Shown in pieces: positions 1 through 12,220 of a DNA stretch of 64,000 nucleotides. The stretch's first letter is position 1. Each line of letters begins with the position of its first letter. The notes under the pieces were generated by a model, which saw only the letters and a program-made list of their open reading frames with translations, ran no database searches and was not told where the DNA came from. Origin of the DNA: Flaccisagitta enflata (lineage: Eukaryota; Chaetognatha; Sagittoidea; Aphragmophora); assembly GCA_965153355.1 (NCBI GenBank), contig OZ231126.1, forward strand, positions 14,694,001 to 14,758,000, written 5' to 3'. The translations under genes and the position numbers were made by a program.

Positions 1-190
1 ATGAAGGGTAGTACCCCTGGGCAGACCATAAGAGTCCACATGGCGGGGACCTCGTTAACGATAGATGTGTGCAACATCCGTTCATCTGTTCGCGTTCTAT
101 GTTTTTTTTTTTCTTGTTCTTTGTTTAAGAACATCGCTGCACCGTCGTCAGTTTTTTTCCTAATCCTCCATAATGATTTTCTCCAGCTTC

Positions 191-3025
191 TCAGACCGTT
201 TTTTTCGCGTTCCATTTCCATTTGTCAAATGCATTTTTGAATGCATTCACCGACTTCTGCTCTCTCACGATATCTGGAATTGCATTCCATATCCTTGACG
301 CTCTAGCACAAAAACAGTTGCGCCTTATCTCCAGTCTTGCTGGTTCTTCCTTCAGCACATTTTTCCTTCTTTCCTCCTTTCCATCTGTCACTTTGGTATT
401 TCTTCTTGTGGGCCTTGCATCATCTTCCTCTAATTGGAACCATTTTTCTTTGTCGACTCTGTTGAACCCATTGAGAGTCTTGAAGGTCTCAATGGCGTCA
501 CCTCGTTCCCGTCTTTCCGCCAGCGTTGTGAGGCCAATTTTCACCAATTTTTCCTCATAAGAATCTCCGCGGACGTCCGATAGCAGTCTTACCATCCGTC
601 TTTGCACTTTTTCCAATAAATTTTTGTCTCCTTCCAACCATGGGCACCATGACTGCACGGCAAATTCTAGCTTTGGCCGGACAAATGTTTTGTACAATGG
701 GACGAGGGTTTTCGCGTTTCTATAATGGAAACTTCTTTGAATTTGCCCAAGTGCAAAATTCGCCGCTTTTGCCGCCGCCGCACATTGCTTTCCCGGTTTT
801 CCGGTTGCTTCCATCCAGACTCCCAAGTCTTTCTGCTCCGTCGTTTCGCCGATTTGTTGACCATTCATGACATAATTATATTTTGGATTGTTCCTCCCGA
901 CGTGCATGATTTTGCACTTGTCCGCATGAAACGTCATACCCCATCTCTCGGCCCATTCCATCAGTCTGTCAATCGTTTCTTGCATGCGTTTTTTGTCGTC
1001 GTCATTCTCAACCACTTGAGCGACTTTCGTGTCGTCCGCAAACAGAAGTACCAATGCTTCTAGAACTTCTTTGCATATGTCGTTGATGAAGATATCGAAA
1101 AGGGTTCCTCCCAGCACCGAACCCTGTACGACGCTGCTGAGCACCTCTATCCATTCCGAGAAAACTCCTTCCACTTTCACACGCTGCCTTCATCCCTTCA
1201 TCCAATCTTCAATCCATTTGAGCAGTTTCCCCTTTATTCCCACCGTTTCCAGCTTCATCATCAGTCTTCGGTGACAGACCTTGTCAAAGGCCTTACTAAA
1301 GTCCAAGTATAGGATGTCATACGACTTGCCTTCGTCCAACCATTTAGTCGTCGCGTTGTTAAATTCGATGATGTTTGTCATCACAGATCGTCCCGACCGG
1401 AAACCATGCTGTTCTTCCGCAATCAGCCGATGTCCCTCTATATGGTTCATCACCGACTCCTTCACCAATCTCTCCATTATCTTTCCAGTTACGTTAGTCA
1501 AGCTCACAGGTCTGTAGTTCGCTGGATCCGCTTTTTTTCCCTTCTTAAATATAGGCGTCACTTCCGCGTCGCGCCAATCATCAGGGATTTTTCCGTCTTC
1601 CATTGATTTTCTGAATAACAATGTGAGCGGCTCCGCAATTTCATTTTTTAGTTCCTTCAAAACTCTTGGCGTGATCCCATCCGGTCCCGCTGACGAATTT
1701 TCTTTCAGGTTGCCGATGATACGGAGGACTGTTTCTCTTTCGATAGTGATATCTTCGATGACCTCGTTTGCTTGCTCCGTCTGCATGGCTGATAACGTTT
1801 GATGACAGACCGTGAAAACCGAACCATATTGTTCATTTAGCAGATTTGCCTGTTGTTTTGGGTCAGTAACTGTCCGTTTATCTCTGTCCATAAGCGGACC
1901 AATCCTGCAGCGTGTCTTTTTCGCTTTATTCACAAAGGCATAGTATAACTTTGGGTTTGTTTTGCGGCACTCTGCAATCTTCCGTTCATGAGCATTCTTC
2001 TTTTTTCTTATCTTTTTCTTTGTTTCATTTACTCTTTTCTTATACTCATCTCTATCTCTCTCCTTCTTTGTGTCCTTCCACTTCCTCCATGCCATTTTCT
2101 TCTCTCGGATGCATTTTTTCACGTCAGGGTCCATCCATGGTGGATTTTTTCCATTTTTTCTCTTCTTCCATGGAATGAATTCGGCCATCAACTTTTGGAT
2201 ATGGTTCCTTATTGAATGCCACATTTCGTTTACATTCTTGTCTGCAAGCTCCCTTTTCCAGTTGATATTCGCCGTCGCCGCCCGCATATCTTCAAATTTA
2301 GCTTTCCCATAGTTCAGTGACATACGTTCCCTCGCCTTCTCCGTTGCAACACTCATTTTAAACGTGATCAGATCATGATCACTTTTTCCAATTCTACTCT
2401 CGTTTTTCACGTCGTTTACCATGTCCTCTCTGTTGCACAGCACCAAGTCCAGGATATTCCCGCTCTTGTGAGTTGGCTCCGTCACTAGCTGTTCCATGTA
2501 TTGTTCCATTGTAACCTCGTGGAAGTCTCGTCCTTTACTTCCCGCTTGGCCGTTTTCCCAATCAATGTCCGGTAGATTGAAATCGCCGATGATTACATTC
2601 GGCCCTCGCATCTCTCCCACCCATTGGCACAAGTCCTCGTCGTTTTTTTTACTTGAGTTTGGGGACCGATACACAACGTGCAATTTCACGTTTTCCCCGC
2701 CGTTTTTTATTTCAATCGATGCGCACTGATTGAAATTCGTTTTTACGTCTATTTGTTGCAAATCTACGGCTTTATTCGCGTAGATGACGATTCCACCTCC
2801 TCGCCCCCTCTCGGTGTCATTGCGATCTGACCTGGCCATCAGTTCAAAACCTTCCACATTTAGGAATTGGCTTCCTATCTCTCCGTGCGTCCAGGTTTCT
2901 GTAAAAGCCACAATGTCCGGTTTTTCCAACGCCAAAATTGCTCTTACTTCTTCCATCTTATTGACGATACTCTGCACATTTCCGAATATCACTTTCACCT
3001 GCCTGGCGCTCTCTCCTCCCACCAC
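191..3025 (-). pseudogene. LINE ORF2: endonuclease-reverse transcriptase, one in-frame stop
   Basis: About 944 codons in one frame, interrupted only by a TGA at 1192-1190. The N-terminal part (3025-1193) has exonuclease-endonuclease-phosphatase motifs FGNVQSI, FTETW, VYRSPN, IIGDFNLPDIDW and SDHDLI. The RT domain starts near 1720 with SSAGPDGI, ANYRPVSLT and YLDFSKAFDKV, and continues past the stop with VVQGSVLGGTLF and FADDTKV (catalytic Asp pair). The C-terminus (ASRIWNAIP, FKNAFDKW) is typical of CR1/L2 elements. The stop lies between WIEDWMKG and QRVKVEGVFSEW, where relatives carry basic residues, so a CpG C-to-T change of an arginine codon (CGA to TGA) is the simplest explanation. No ATG lies at the extreme 5' end of the frame (position 3025 reads GTG); the first internal Met is in NKMEEVR. 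Confidence 0.88.
1190..1192 (-). other. Premature TGA in LINE ORF2
   Basis: The sense codons around it read ATG AAG GGA TGA AGG CAG. The frame is open on both sides for hundreds of codons, so this is a nonsense substitution and not a frameshift. It lies inside the RT domain, upstream of the FADD catalytic motif, and would abolish RT activity. Confidence 0.85.
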
Positions 3026-4011
3026 ACCACCTTCCTTTCCCCCTTTATCGTTTTCACCTTGTATTCTCCTCCCGTCCTGCCCTCGTTTTTTGCCGTGTCA
3101 TTGAGTCGGTCCCTCTCCTCTTTCAGTTCTTTTTCCTTCTTCTTTCCCTCTTCTCGCTGTTTCTTAGTGAGATCCGGTGACACGTAGACGTCTCGCCATC
3201 CAGCTTTCCTTCCCAGCAAATATGCTTTTTTCAGGATTCCTTCCCGGGTTCCTTCGTCGCTCAATTTCACGATGAGAGGTCGATTTCTGCCTTGGGTTTT
3301 AGCTCCTGCCCGAAACTTAACTTCCACGGTGCCCTTGACCTCCACTCCCACTTCCTCTGCGATGCGTTTGATGATCTCGGCGTCGTCTTCTTTCTCCAAT
3401 TCGTCGGTATTCATAGATTCCGTTGCGCCGTAGACCACGATGTTGGATCCGCGTTCTTCCATTTCTTTCAGTTCAGTCGACATCTCTTCCTTCACCTCCT
3501 TCTTGGCCTGCTCCATTCCTGTCTCAATCTCCTTCTCCATTTCCACGACCTTTTCTTTCACTTGGTTGTTGTTGGTCTGCAAGAGTGCAAGCTGGGCCTG
3601 CAACGCCTCGATCATTGCTTTCATCGCTGCCCTTTCGGCGTCTGCTATCGCCGCCTTTTGCTCCATACTTTCCACTTTTGCCCGAATCGTAAGCAGATCT
3701 CCATTCAGCCTTGGGGCCACTTTCACACATGTATTACACAGAAACCTTCCCGTTCCGAACAGGTGATTGATCATGTCACCCATCTCGACATGTTCCGGCG
3801 TCGCGTTTTCCATGCACTTAATGTGGATCCATTGCCGGCAGAGAGCGCAGACAAGGCCTTCGCTCTGCAACGCACATTCCTTGCTGCAACGACCACACAA
3901 GTTTTTGGTTCCTCCTTGTGCTCTCTTTTCCCTCCCTGCTGGCGTGCCGGTTTTGTCGGTTTTGTCCTCGTCGTTTTTCGCCGTCGCTCCTTTTTTAGTC
4001 TCATTCCCCAT
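2995..4011 (-). CDS. LINE ORF1 protein (PHD-like finger, coiled coil, RNA-binding C-terminus)
   Basis: 338-aa ORF starting at an ATG (MGNETKKG). Residues about 40-95 hold a C4HC3 pattern: CGRC, then CALC, then HIKC, then CNTC, as in the PHD-like zinc fingers of CR1-clade ORF1 proteins. Residues about 110-185 are a heptad-rich coiled coil, probably for trimerisation. From about 190 come the motifs NIVVYG, RNRPLIVKL and VYVSPDLTKKQRE, which match the RRM/C-terminal region of L1- and CR1-type ORF1 nucleic-acid chaperones. The ORF is intact. Its last 31 bases overlap the start of ORF2 in another frame, so ORF2 is probably translated by reinitiation or a similar coupled mechanism. Expected role: binding the element RNA in the ribonucleoprotein particle. 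Confidence 0.85.
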   Translation of the reverse strand: MGNETKKGATAKNDEDKTDKTGTPAGREKRAQGGTKNLCGRCSKECALQSEGLVCALCRQWIHIKCMENATPEHVEMGDMINHLFGTGRFLCNTCVKVAPRLNGDLLTIRAKVESMEQKAAIADAERAAMKAMIEALQAQLALLQTNNNQVKEKVVEMEKEIETGMEQAKKEVKEEMSTELKEMEERGSNIVVYGATESMNTDELEKEDDAEIIKRIAEEVGVEVKGTVEVKFRAGAKTQGRNRPLIVKLSDEGTREGILKKAYLLGRKAGWRDVYVSPDLTKKQREEGKKKEKELKEERDRLNDTAKNEGRTGGEYKVKTIKGERKVVWWEERAPGR

Positions 4012-4034
4012 TATTTAGCTGATCCGCAGCAGTG

Positions 4035-4245
4035 GCGCCGACTTCCAAGCGGCGTCGTTTCGGCGCTGTCGTAGTCGTGGAGGCGTCGCTTAATTGCAGC
4101 GTCACTTCCAGCGGCGTCGTTTCGGCGCTGTTGTATCCGTGGCGGCGTCGTTTCGCCGCACCAATCAATCGTCAATTCCGGCGGCGTCGCTTCGGCGCTG
4201 TCGTATCCGTGGCGGCGTCGTTTCGCCGCAGCGTCTCGTGTCGCC
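4035..4245 (-). repeat. GC-rich monomer repeats in the LINE 5' leader
   Basis: Three imperfect copies of a block starting near 4050, 4107 and 4176 (plus strand TTCC..GCGGCGTCGTTTCGGCGCTG), spaced about 58 and 68 bp. Tandem 5' monomers of this kind serve as internal promoters in some LINEs; that role here is inferred from position only. Confidence 0.65.
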
Positions 4246-5660
4246 CTTGGGTGCGATGCCGATCCGCTGCCGATCCGCTGAGTCTTTTCCCGTCTCGTTC
4301 TTTTTCTATTTGAGTCAATTTTCGAGTTTTTTGTCACTCTTCGTTGAGAAGCTTTAATAAATGTTTCACTATTGTTTAGGACGTTGGCTCGTCCGCCCGA
4401 GACCGTCACACGTCTCCCAGGGCCTTCGTCTTAATCAATTAATATCTGAAACACCTAAACAAGTGAAGTAGTAGAAATTAAAAAAATCGTTGAGGGTGGC
4501 AAAAAAAAAGTGATTTCTATGTAAAATTGCATCAGGAATCCATTTTTGATGTTTTTAGGGCCCTACGAGGGGGCCCCTAGAAACGCACCAAAAAAAACAG
4601 CCAAAAATAGCCTATTTTGGCTGTTTTTGTTGAAAATTTTTTGCTTAATGAGACCCCAACCCCCAAATTTTTTTAGTGGACATACTTCTTGATGTAAGAG
4701 ACTGAAAAAAAAATGATCATGATGGTAAGTGATAGTTGGGGTACCTAAAAAGGCCCAAAAAGGGTCCGTAAAACATAGAAAAATCACTTTTTTATTCATT
4801 GCGCGTCTAAAAATGCTTGGATTCCTACAAAATTTGAAATGGAACTTCTCATTTTATGCAACAAGCTTCCTGCAAAGTTTTGTGGCCACTTTTGAACAGC
4901 TTCATGTTGAAATTATGCTCCAAAAGACAAAATTCGACCAAAAAAAAAACAATTTTTGAGTTTTCTTACATGAAAACACTATTTCAAGGTCCCTGAATCC
5001 TACTTTTTTTTTGAAAATGGTTAGTCATGCATCTTGAGAGATCCCAGAAAAAATTTCAGCAGATATTTCCAAAAAATGGCCGAGTTATTACAGTTCAAAA
5101 TGACCTGGTAAATGAAAAAAAAACACTATTTTGTAACTTCAAGGCTGTAGAACTGAAAAATTATACTAAAAGTACCTGGAAAATAGACAAATTAAAAAGA
5201 AGATGCATGGGGAATCCACTACTGGTGGTTAGGGGGCTCTACAAGGGGGCCCCTGGAAACACACCCCAAGAAAAAGCTAAAAATGGCCTATTATGGCTAT
5301 TTTTTGTAAAATTTTCTTGTTTTAAGAGACCCAATCCTTCCAAATGTTTTTGGGTTATACTTCTTGATGTAAGAGACTGCTGGAAAGAGAATCATGATGG
5401 TAGATGATGGTTGGGGTACCTAAAAAGGCCCAAAAGGGGCCCGTAAAACAAAGATCATTTTTTAATCACTGCACGTCCAAAAATGCTGGGATTCCAAAAG
5501 AATTTGAAATGGAAATTCTCATTTTATTTAAAAAGCTTCCTAAAAAATTTTGAACAGCTTCATGGTAAAATTATGCTCAAAAAAACAAAATTCCCCCCAA
5601 AATAAGCCAACTTTTTAGTTTTCTCACATGTAGACACTATTTCAAGGTCATGGAATCCAT

Positions 5661-5855
5661 TTTTTTGTCGCGTGCACGCGACTCTACAACCCGCTTTGAC
5701 CGTCCCTCTGTCCGTCCGTTAGTCTGTTGGTCAAACATTATTCTTTTTATTACTTTTAGTTATTCTTAGTCATTTTAGGTCATTTTTAGTCATTCTAAGT
5801 CATTCTAAGTCATTCTAAGTCATTTTGAGTCATTTTACATTATATTAAGTGACGG
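5661..5855 (-). mobile_element. Hairpin-ended short element (class I), minisatellite form, 5' part lost
   Basis: The 3' hairpin GTCGCGTGCACGCGAC is at 5667-5682. Reading on, a GTCCGTCC-type microsatellite follows, then a run of TAGTCATTCTAAGTCATT-like units of about 10 bp (5750-5850). The 5' block (CAAGGCC..) found in other copies is missing. Confidence 0.7.
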
Positions 5856-5914
5856 ATGGAAAGACCAAGTTATACAGTTGGGTGCACTTCACTATCAACT
5901 TCCCGTTTTCAACG

Positions 5915-6010
5915 TTTTAGGCGAGTCGTCTTTTCATCAACCAACAATAAACGACAGAAACAGATTTATTGCCAAAACTTTTGTTTCGAGTCGAATTTTC
6001 TTTTTACGTA
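5915..6010 (+). repeat. Interspersed repeat P next to a (CT)n tract
   Basis: The block TTTTAGGCGAGTCGTCTTTT...TTTATTGCC...TTTTGTTTCGAGT is similar to 31027-31105 inside fold-back element 2. In both places it is followed within about 100-150 bp by a (CT)n tract. It has no coding potential; its identity is unknown. Confidence 0.65.
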
Positions 6011-6042
6011 TCACCAGTCTCCTACTCCCCACTACCTCCCCC

Positions 6043-6220
<178 letters not shown>

Positions 6221-6439
6221 TCACTCACTGCCCTCTTTCCATTTTTATCCCTCCCCCTGTTGTGAGATTCCTTTGTGTCTGTATAGTTGTAACCCACTAT
6301 ATCAGACCCAAGAGTAATGGTTTTAAGGGCCCTTTTTGGGCCCTCTCTGGTATCCCAAACATCACCTACTATCATGATTCTTTCTTTTTCAGTCTCTTTA
6401 GGTATTACCGCCTAAAGATTCTTAAAGTTCAGATCTTAG

Positions 6440-6690
6440 GGGGTGTTTCTAGTCAGAGACAGTTGCGTTTTGAACGGGCCACTAGGTCGCTCGCTATGTT
6501 CATTCGTTCGCACAACTCACTCGCTCTGCAGCGCTCTGCAGCGCTCTGCTTCGCTACACTCGCTTCGCTTGTTTGCTCTGTTCACAGGCTCGCTCACTTG
6601 CTTCGCTCACTCCCTCGTGGGACAGTGGAAATTCTTGAGTATGTGTTCCCGCTGTTATCGCATTTCACGGGTTCATACGCGTTTTTCATT
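6440..6690. repeat. Interspersed repeat Q (CGCTCACTTGCTTCGCTCACT block)
   Basis: Rich in CGCT/CACT motifs, with a GGCTCGCTCACTTGCTTCGC core at about 6588. A related block lies at 30545-30720 in fold-back element 2, including the shared AACGGGCCACT start, and a weaker one at 55880-55960. Not coding. Confidence 0.65.
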
Positions 6691-8243
6691 TTCACTAGAA
6701 ACACGCCCTTATTAAGGAAAAATTAAAAAAAAAAACCAAAATGCGCAATTTTAGCCTCTTTTTTTGGGTGCATTTCTAGGGGCCCCCTTGTAGAGCCCCC
6801 AAATCATCAGTAATGGATTTCCCATGCATTTTTAGATAAATTTTACTATTTCCCAGGAACTTTTAGTTTAATCTTTCATTCTTACAGCTTTGAAAATACT
6901 TGTTTTTTTTCATTTACCAGGACATTTTTAACTGGAATGACTAAGTCATTTTTTTTAAACATATGCTGAAATTTTTTCTGGGGCCTCTTTATATACATGA
7001 GTAACCATTTACGGAAAAAAAAAATTTAATTACCTTGAAATAGTGTCTATATGTGAGAAAACTCAAAAGTTGGCTTATTTTGGGGCGAATTTTGTTTGAG
7101 CATAATTTTACCATGAAGCTGTTAAAAAGTGGCCAAAAAATTTTGCAGGAAGCCATTTACATGAAATGAGAATTTCCATTTCAAATCTTTTAGGAATCCA
7201 AGCATTTTTGGACGCGCAGTGAATAAAAAATGATATCTTTATGTTTTACGGGCCCTTATTGGGCCTTTTTAGGTACCCCAACCATCACCTACCATCATGA
7301 TTCTCTTTCCATCAGTCTCTTACATCAAGAAGTATAGCCCCAAAAAATTTGGAAGGATTGGGTCTCTTTAAACAAGAAATTTTAAAAAAAAATAGCCAAA
7401 ATAGGTCATTTTTAGCTTTTTTCGGGGGGGTGTTTCCAGGGGCCCCCTTGTAGAGCCCCCAAACCACCAGTAATGGATTCCCCATGCATTTTCTTTTTAA
7501 TATGTCCATTTTCCAGGTACTTTTAGTATAATTTTTCAGTTCTACAGCCTTGAAGTTAAAAAATTGTGTTTTTTTTCATTTACCAGGTCATTTTGAACCG
7601 TAATAACTCGGCCATTTTTTGGAAATATCTGCTGAAATTTTTTCTGGGATCTCTCAAGATGCATGACTAACCATTTCCAAAAAAAAATTTAGATTCAGGT
7701 ACCTTGAAATAGTGTTTTCATGTAAGAAAACTCAAAAATTGGTTTTTTTTTGGTCAAATTTTGGTTTTTTTAGCATAATTTCAGCATGAAGCTGTTCAAA
7801 AGTGGCCACAAAACTTTGCAGGAAGCTTATTGCATAAAATGAGAAGTTCCATTTCAAATTTTGTAGGAATCCAAGCATTTTTAGACGCGCAATGAATAAA
7901 AAGTGATATTTCTATGTTTTACGGGCCCTTTTGAGCCTTTTAGGTACCCCAACCATCACTTACCATCATGATCATTTTTTTTCAGTCTCTTACATCAAAG
8001 TATTACCACCAAAAAAATTTGGGGTTGAGGTCTCATTAAGTAAAAATTTTCAACAAAAATAGCCAAAATAGGCTATTTTTGGCTGTTTTTTTGGGTGCGT
8101 TTCTAGGGGCCCCCTCGTAGGGCCCTAAAAACATCAAAAATGGATTCCTGATGCAATTTTACATAGAAATCACTTTTTTTTGGCCACCCTCAACGATTTT
8201 TTTTTTTTTTTACATGCTAGCTGAGGATATGCATCTGAGGGAA

Positions 8244-8458
8244 GTTACGCGGGCGCGGGGTCACAATATCGCTGCGGGCGGGTGGGCAGGGGCGTCCAAC
8301 CCCCATTCACACCCCACACCCGTACACAAAAAACATCTGAAATGCTTGTTTTCCCACTTTTCGACTCGTGTCTACGGACCAGCAAACGGACTGACAAACC
8401 AACGAACCAACGGACGGACAAAGCCTTTAATAGAGTTGCATGTCCGCTTTTAAAAAGG
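8244..8458 (+). mobile_element. Hairpin-ended short element (GTTACGCGGG subtype)
   Basis: 5' block GTTACGCGGGCGCGGGGT, then CACAATATCG, GCTGCGGGCGGGTGGGCAGG, an ACGGACC-type microsatellite near 8370-8420, and a decayed 3' end GTTGCATGTCCGCTTTTAAAA. The 5' block matches the copy at 57036. The 3' hairpin has lost pairing on its second arm. Confidence 0.7.
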
Positions 8459-9130
8459 TTTTTTCCTCAAAATAGAAGCGAAACGGGATTCCAGGAAAAA
8501 GGATGCAACGATAAAGCGAGCTTGAAATTCACCGCTTTTTTTAGGCGCCGCAAAAAAAACGTTAGAATTCATTCAGATTTGTTACTTTTTCTCTTTTCTC
8601 TTTTTCGATTTCATTCACAGAGAACCACCGGCCGGCCATCTTGACCCGTCGTCTCAATTTTTCCCCTTTTTCTTCTTCTTTTCTTTCTTTGTTTCATATT
8701 TGCTAATTCTCTTTCACTCTCTTTCCCGATTCCCCCGAAACCTTGCATTTAAAAAAAGAAAACAATGTCCCAACGGTTTTTAACGGCTTCTTTCCAATTT
8801 AGAACCTTTCTAGGTTCTTCTTTTCTTCTTTTCTTAATTCTCTTCTTTCAAGTTTGTGTCCTTTCGAGTTGTGACCAATGAACTGCATCGAAAACCCCTT
8901 TTATCATTTTTTAAAAAGTGTCACCCGTCGCTGAGAAAGAGAGAGAGTAATTGAGTTAGGCAAAATCGACTATCAGCACTACTTCGAGGGATTTCTTCGT
9001 GTTTTTTTTTAGGTTTCTTGGCATCGAATCATATGATTGTTTTTTTTTCTTGTTGGAAGTCGATTTTAGCCGATATATGATTGAATAGAAGCAAGGGAAT
9101 GACTCGAGAATAGTCGAGGGTGAGCAGGGA
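8459..9130. other. Unassigned non-coding DNA
   Basis: T-rich sequence with TTCTTTTC stretches. No ORF, RNA gene or repeat with a second copy in the window was recognised. Confidence 0.6.
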
Positions 9131-9132
9131 AT

Positions 9133-10558
9133 GTAAAAAAACCAAATTTTTGAAAAAAACCAAAAAAACCCGGTTTATTTAAAAAAACCGGTTTTTATCA
9201 GGGTTTTTTTCAAAGCTCGGTTTTTTTCAAAATTTAATACCGCATTACTTACAAATGACCTTTTCAAACCATACTCTACAGGTGTATACTATTTTGAAGC
9301 ATTCTAAAAAGATTGCTATGATGTTAAAGAGTTTGTAAGACTTTGAGGGTATTGAGCCTATTTGGTACAGACATTATTGCTCATGGAAACTGAACTTATT
9401 TTTCTAGTAGTGATTGGACATGAAGAACATCATAAGTAGTTGATTTCCAAGATCTCAACTTCAATGATTCATATGGATCTAAGATATTTCACCAGTTTTG
9501 ATGAATACAAAACCAATTTAAAAAAAAATTATATTAATCACAGTTGCGCATGTGATGTAAATCATGCTAGTGTCATTGCTAAAAGTGAAAATGAATAAAT
9601 GTCAATATCACTTCACCTTGACCTGAGGGTAGAGAAAAACCCGAGATGAAACTAACATGTATCAATATTTAGCTTGATTTACATGAAATTGATGAAAAGC
9701 ATACTTCTAGTTAACTCAGTGAGATAAAATAAGAACTGAAGCTTTGCAAAACCATGGGCTTTCTTCATATAGAATTTCATCTCACTAGGGCAACAAGCCA
9801 ACTAGAATTATGCTTTTATGTAAATTAAGCTATTGGGTTTTTTTCAGCCCCTAGATCTAGGTGAACTTTGAGAATCATTTGAGAATCATTGTCATTGTCA
9901 GTGTTGTCACTTTTGTCACTATGCATATACGATCTGATTGACTACTGTAAACTGTCAGTTTCACTGTTGACAATTCTGTCATTGTTTTAAGTATGTTGTC
10001 ACTCACCATGTCAGATAGCATTACCAATGATTTATATCCTTTAAGGGTATGGTTTCTTAACAATGTAACCCTCGGGTGATTTGTTGAATTTTGGTTAAAC
10101 AGGTAACAATCATTTGCCCTTATCTGTATTTGGTAAGAACTAGTCTTTTGGGTCAGACTCAGAATGGGTGTTTGCTAAGTCAGTTTTGCTAAATGGAAAA
10201 CTAGTTGTGATGCATGTAGTAACTAGTCAGTGAGGCCTTCTTCCATAGGCCATATTTCTCAGTTTGGGTATAGTGAGGGATATTGTTCCACTTGTCATAT
10301 AATTTTGATATGAAGAAACAAGAAGTTGATGACTTGAAGATAAAATATATCACTCTGAATGTTCTGTAAAGTTTTTTAAAAGGGTAAGAATTACAGCTTT
10401 TAATGAAATCCTAGAATTTGGTCACATGCGCAACTTCTTTCGGGTCAAAATTTTGAAAAAAACCACTTTCGTCGGTTTTTTTTCAAAATTTCTTTGAAAA
10501 GAACCAATAAAAACCGGCAATAAAAACCGGTTTTTTTTCAAGCGGTTTTTATTCGGGT
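9133..10558. mobile_element. Possible TIR element with AAACCGGTTTT-rich ends
   Basis: Both ends carry imperfect inverted blocks of about 100 bp rich in AAAAACCGGTTTTTAT and TTTTGAAAAAAACC (9133-9235 and 10448-10558). The interior of about 1.2 kb is AT-rich with no meaningful ORF. No target duplication was confirmed, so this could also be two independent low-complexity blocks. Confidence 0.4.
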
Positions 10559-10726
10559 GAGAGTGACTTAAACGTAAACATCAAGGCACGGCCCACTTAT
10601 TATCTACGTCCGACTATTTGGCTGCTTTTTTGTCTATCTGCTATTTTGTTTATCTGTTTGTCTGACTGTTGCTGTAAGTCCGCCTGTCTCTCTGCGTCAG
10701 TTCGCTCTTTCTTTCTCCTTCTCTCT

Positions 10727-10730
<4 letters not shown>

Positions 10731-10818
<88 letters not shown>
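10731..10818. repeat. (CT)n microsatellite
   Basis: About 88 bp of CT dinucleotides. Confidence 0.97.
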
Positions 10819-10821
<3 letters not shown>

Positions 10822-10850
10822 TTTTGACCATTTTCTCGCCTCTCCATTCA

Positions 10851-10984
10851 GTTTGTCCGTCGGTCGGTCAGTTGGTCGGTCGTTTTTTTTGGCGTTTTTG
10901 ACTGCTCCTGCCCAAATGTTCTGGTGACCTTCTCAGCTGCTCCTGCCACCCGCACGCGACTAGGGTAGCCGTGTATCCGGCCTT
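10851..10984 (-). mobile_element. Hairpin-ended short element, 3' end missing
   Basis: Reading in reverse: CAAGGCCGGATACACGGCTA, GTCGCGTGCGGGTGGCAGGA, CCAGAACATTTGGGCAGGAG, then the GACCGACC microsatellite. The terminal hairpin is replaced by the (CT)n tract to the left. Confidence 0.75.
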
Positions 10985-11020
10985 GTTTAGTATACTTCCT
11001 CTTTCCGCATTCTTTTTTTT

Positions 11021-11023
11021 TTT

Positions 11024-11073
<50 letters not shown>

Positions 11074-11075
11074 TT

Positions 11076-11122
<47 letters not shown>

Positions 11123-11156
11123 ATCCTTCCTCTTTCTATCATTTTTTGTCTTTCTC

Positions 11157-11188
<32 letters not shown>

Positions 11189-11192
11189 TTTT

Positions 11193-11239
<47 letters not shown>

Positions 11240-11281
11240 CTCTTTGCCTTTTTCTTTCTCTCTTTGCCTTTTTCTTTCCCC

Positions 11282-11320
<39 letters not shown>

Positions 11321-11345
11321 AATTTCTTTCTTTTTTTTTATTTTT

Positions 11346-11385
<40 letters not shown>

Positions 11386-11391
11386 TCATTT

Positions 11392-11435
<44 letters not shown>

Positions 11436-11439
11436 TCCC

Positions 11440-11493
<54 letters not shown>

Positions 11494-11520
11494 TTTCTTT
11501 CTTCCTTTCTTTCTTCCTTC

Positions 11521-11583
<63 letters not shown>

Positions 11584-11604
11584 TCATTCTTTCCCTCTTT
11601 CTTC

Positions 11605-11667
<63 letters not shown>

Positions 11668-11738
11668 TCATTCTTTCTTTCTTTCTTTCTGTCTTTCTGT
11701 CTTTCTTTCTTCCCTTTTTCTTTCTTTCTTTCTTTCTT
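11021..11738. repeat. (CTTT)n microsatellite, about 0.7 kb
   Basis: One of the longest simple repeats here, with CTTC, CCTT and CATT variants. The long Lys/Glu- or Phe/Leu/Ser-rich ORFs across it are artefacts of the repeat. Confidence 0.97.
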
Positions 11739-11739
11739 C

Positions 11740-12145
11740 CGTCTTCCGCATGGCTTAGAATACGATTTTGTCACGAAGTCGATAACCATAAATTGCATAA
11801 TGCAATTTATTCGCGATTTTGATTCTTTTTATTCGTGACTCATTTTGATTTAAGCCATGTTATGACTGAAGTTAATGTCAAGAATTTAAAAGCAAGATTT
11901 CGCTCATACATTTATTTGTTTTTTTAAAGAACAGATTAGAAATCCGCACTTTGTTTGGTGAATGAGAGGTTTGTTGACTTATAAATTGATATCCATTAAA
12001 TTCGGGTTTTGGAGCATCTGTTCACGAATATCTAGCAGATCGTAAAAAAGGTGACAGTTTGAAGTAACAGATAGATTCTTATAGATTTACATGGAGCAAC
12101 AAAAGAAAAAAACGGGGGGGGGGGACGAAGAAGAAGATGGAGGAG
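11740..12145. other. Unassigned non-coding DNA
   Basis: AT-rich. Includes the near-palindrome AAATTGCATAATGCAATTTA at about 11789. No gene recognised. Confidence 0.55.
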
Positions 12146-12220
12146 GAGGAGGAGAAAATCCCCCATATGTGTGAAAGCATAGGTCATCAACCCCTTCGGG
12201 GCCGCTGCCCAAAAAAAGGA
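12146..12220 (-). mobile_element. Terminal fragment of a minisatellite-cored TIR element
   Basis: The block GAAAATCCCCCATATGTGTG..GCATAGGTCAT..CTTCGGGGCCGCTGCCC matches the right ends of the elements ending at 20730 and 25650. The minisatellite core and the other TIR are absent. Confidence 0.7.

Larger units (their letters stand above)
1..4440 (-). mobile_element. CR1-like non-LTR retrotransposon (LINE), nearly full length
   Basis: Reverse-strand LINE with two overlapping ORFs (ORF1 4011-2995, ORF2 about 3025-191), a GC-rich 5' leader with internal repeats (about 4035-4245), and a 3' UTR running from position 190 to the window edge. The order of PHD-like ORF1, apurinic-type endonuclease and reverse transcriptase, with no LTRs, fits the CR1/L2/Jockey group. 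The 5' boundary near 4440 is estimated from where the GC-rich leader gives way to AT-rich DNA. The 3' terminus lies at or beyond position 1, so tail repeats and target duplication cannot be assessed. One in-frame stop in ORF2 makes this copy non-autonomous as it stands. Confidence 0.9.

Noticed and set aside
4032-4409. Arg-rich ORFs in the LINE leader
   Set aside because: They come from GC-rich monomer repeats and are open on both strands.
10868-11822. Lys/Glu-rich and Phe/Leu/Ser-rich ORFs of about 280 aa
   Set aside because: They are products of the (CTTT)n microsatellite.
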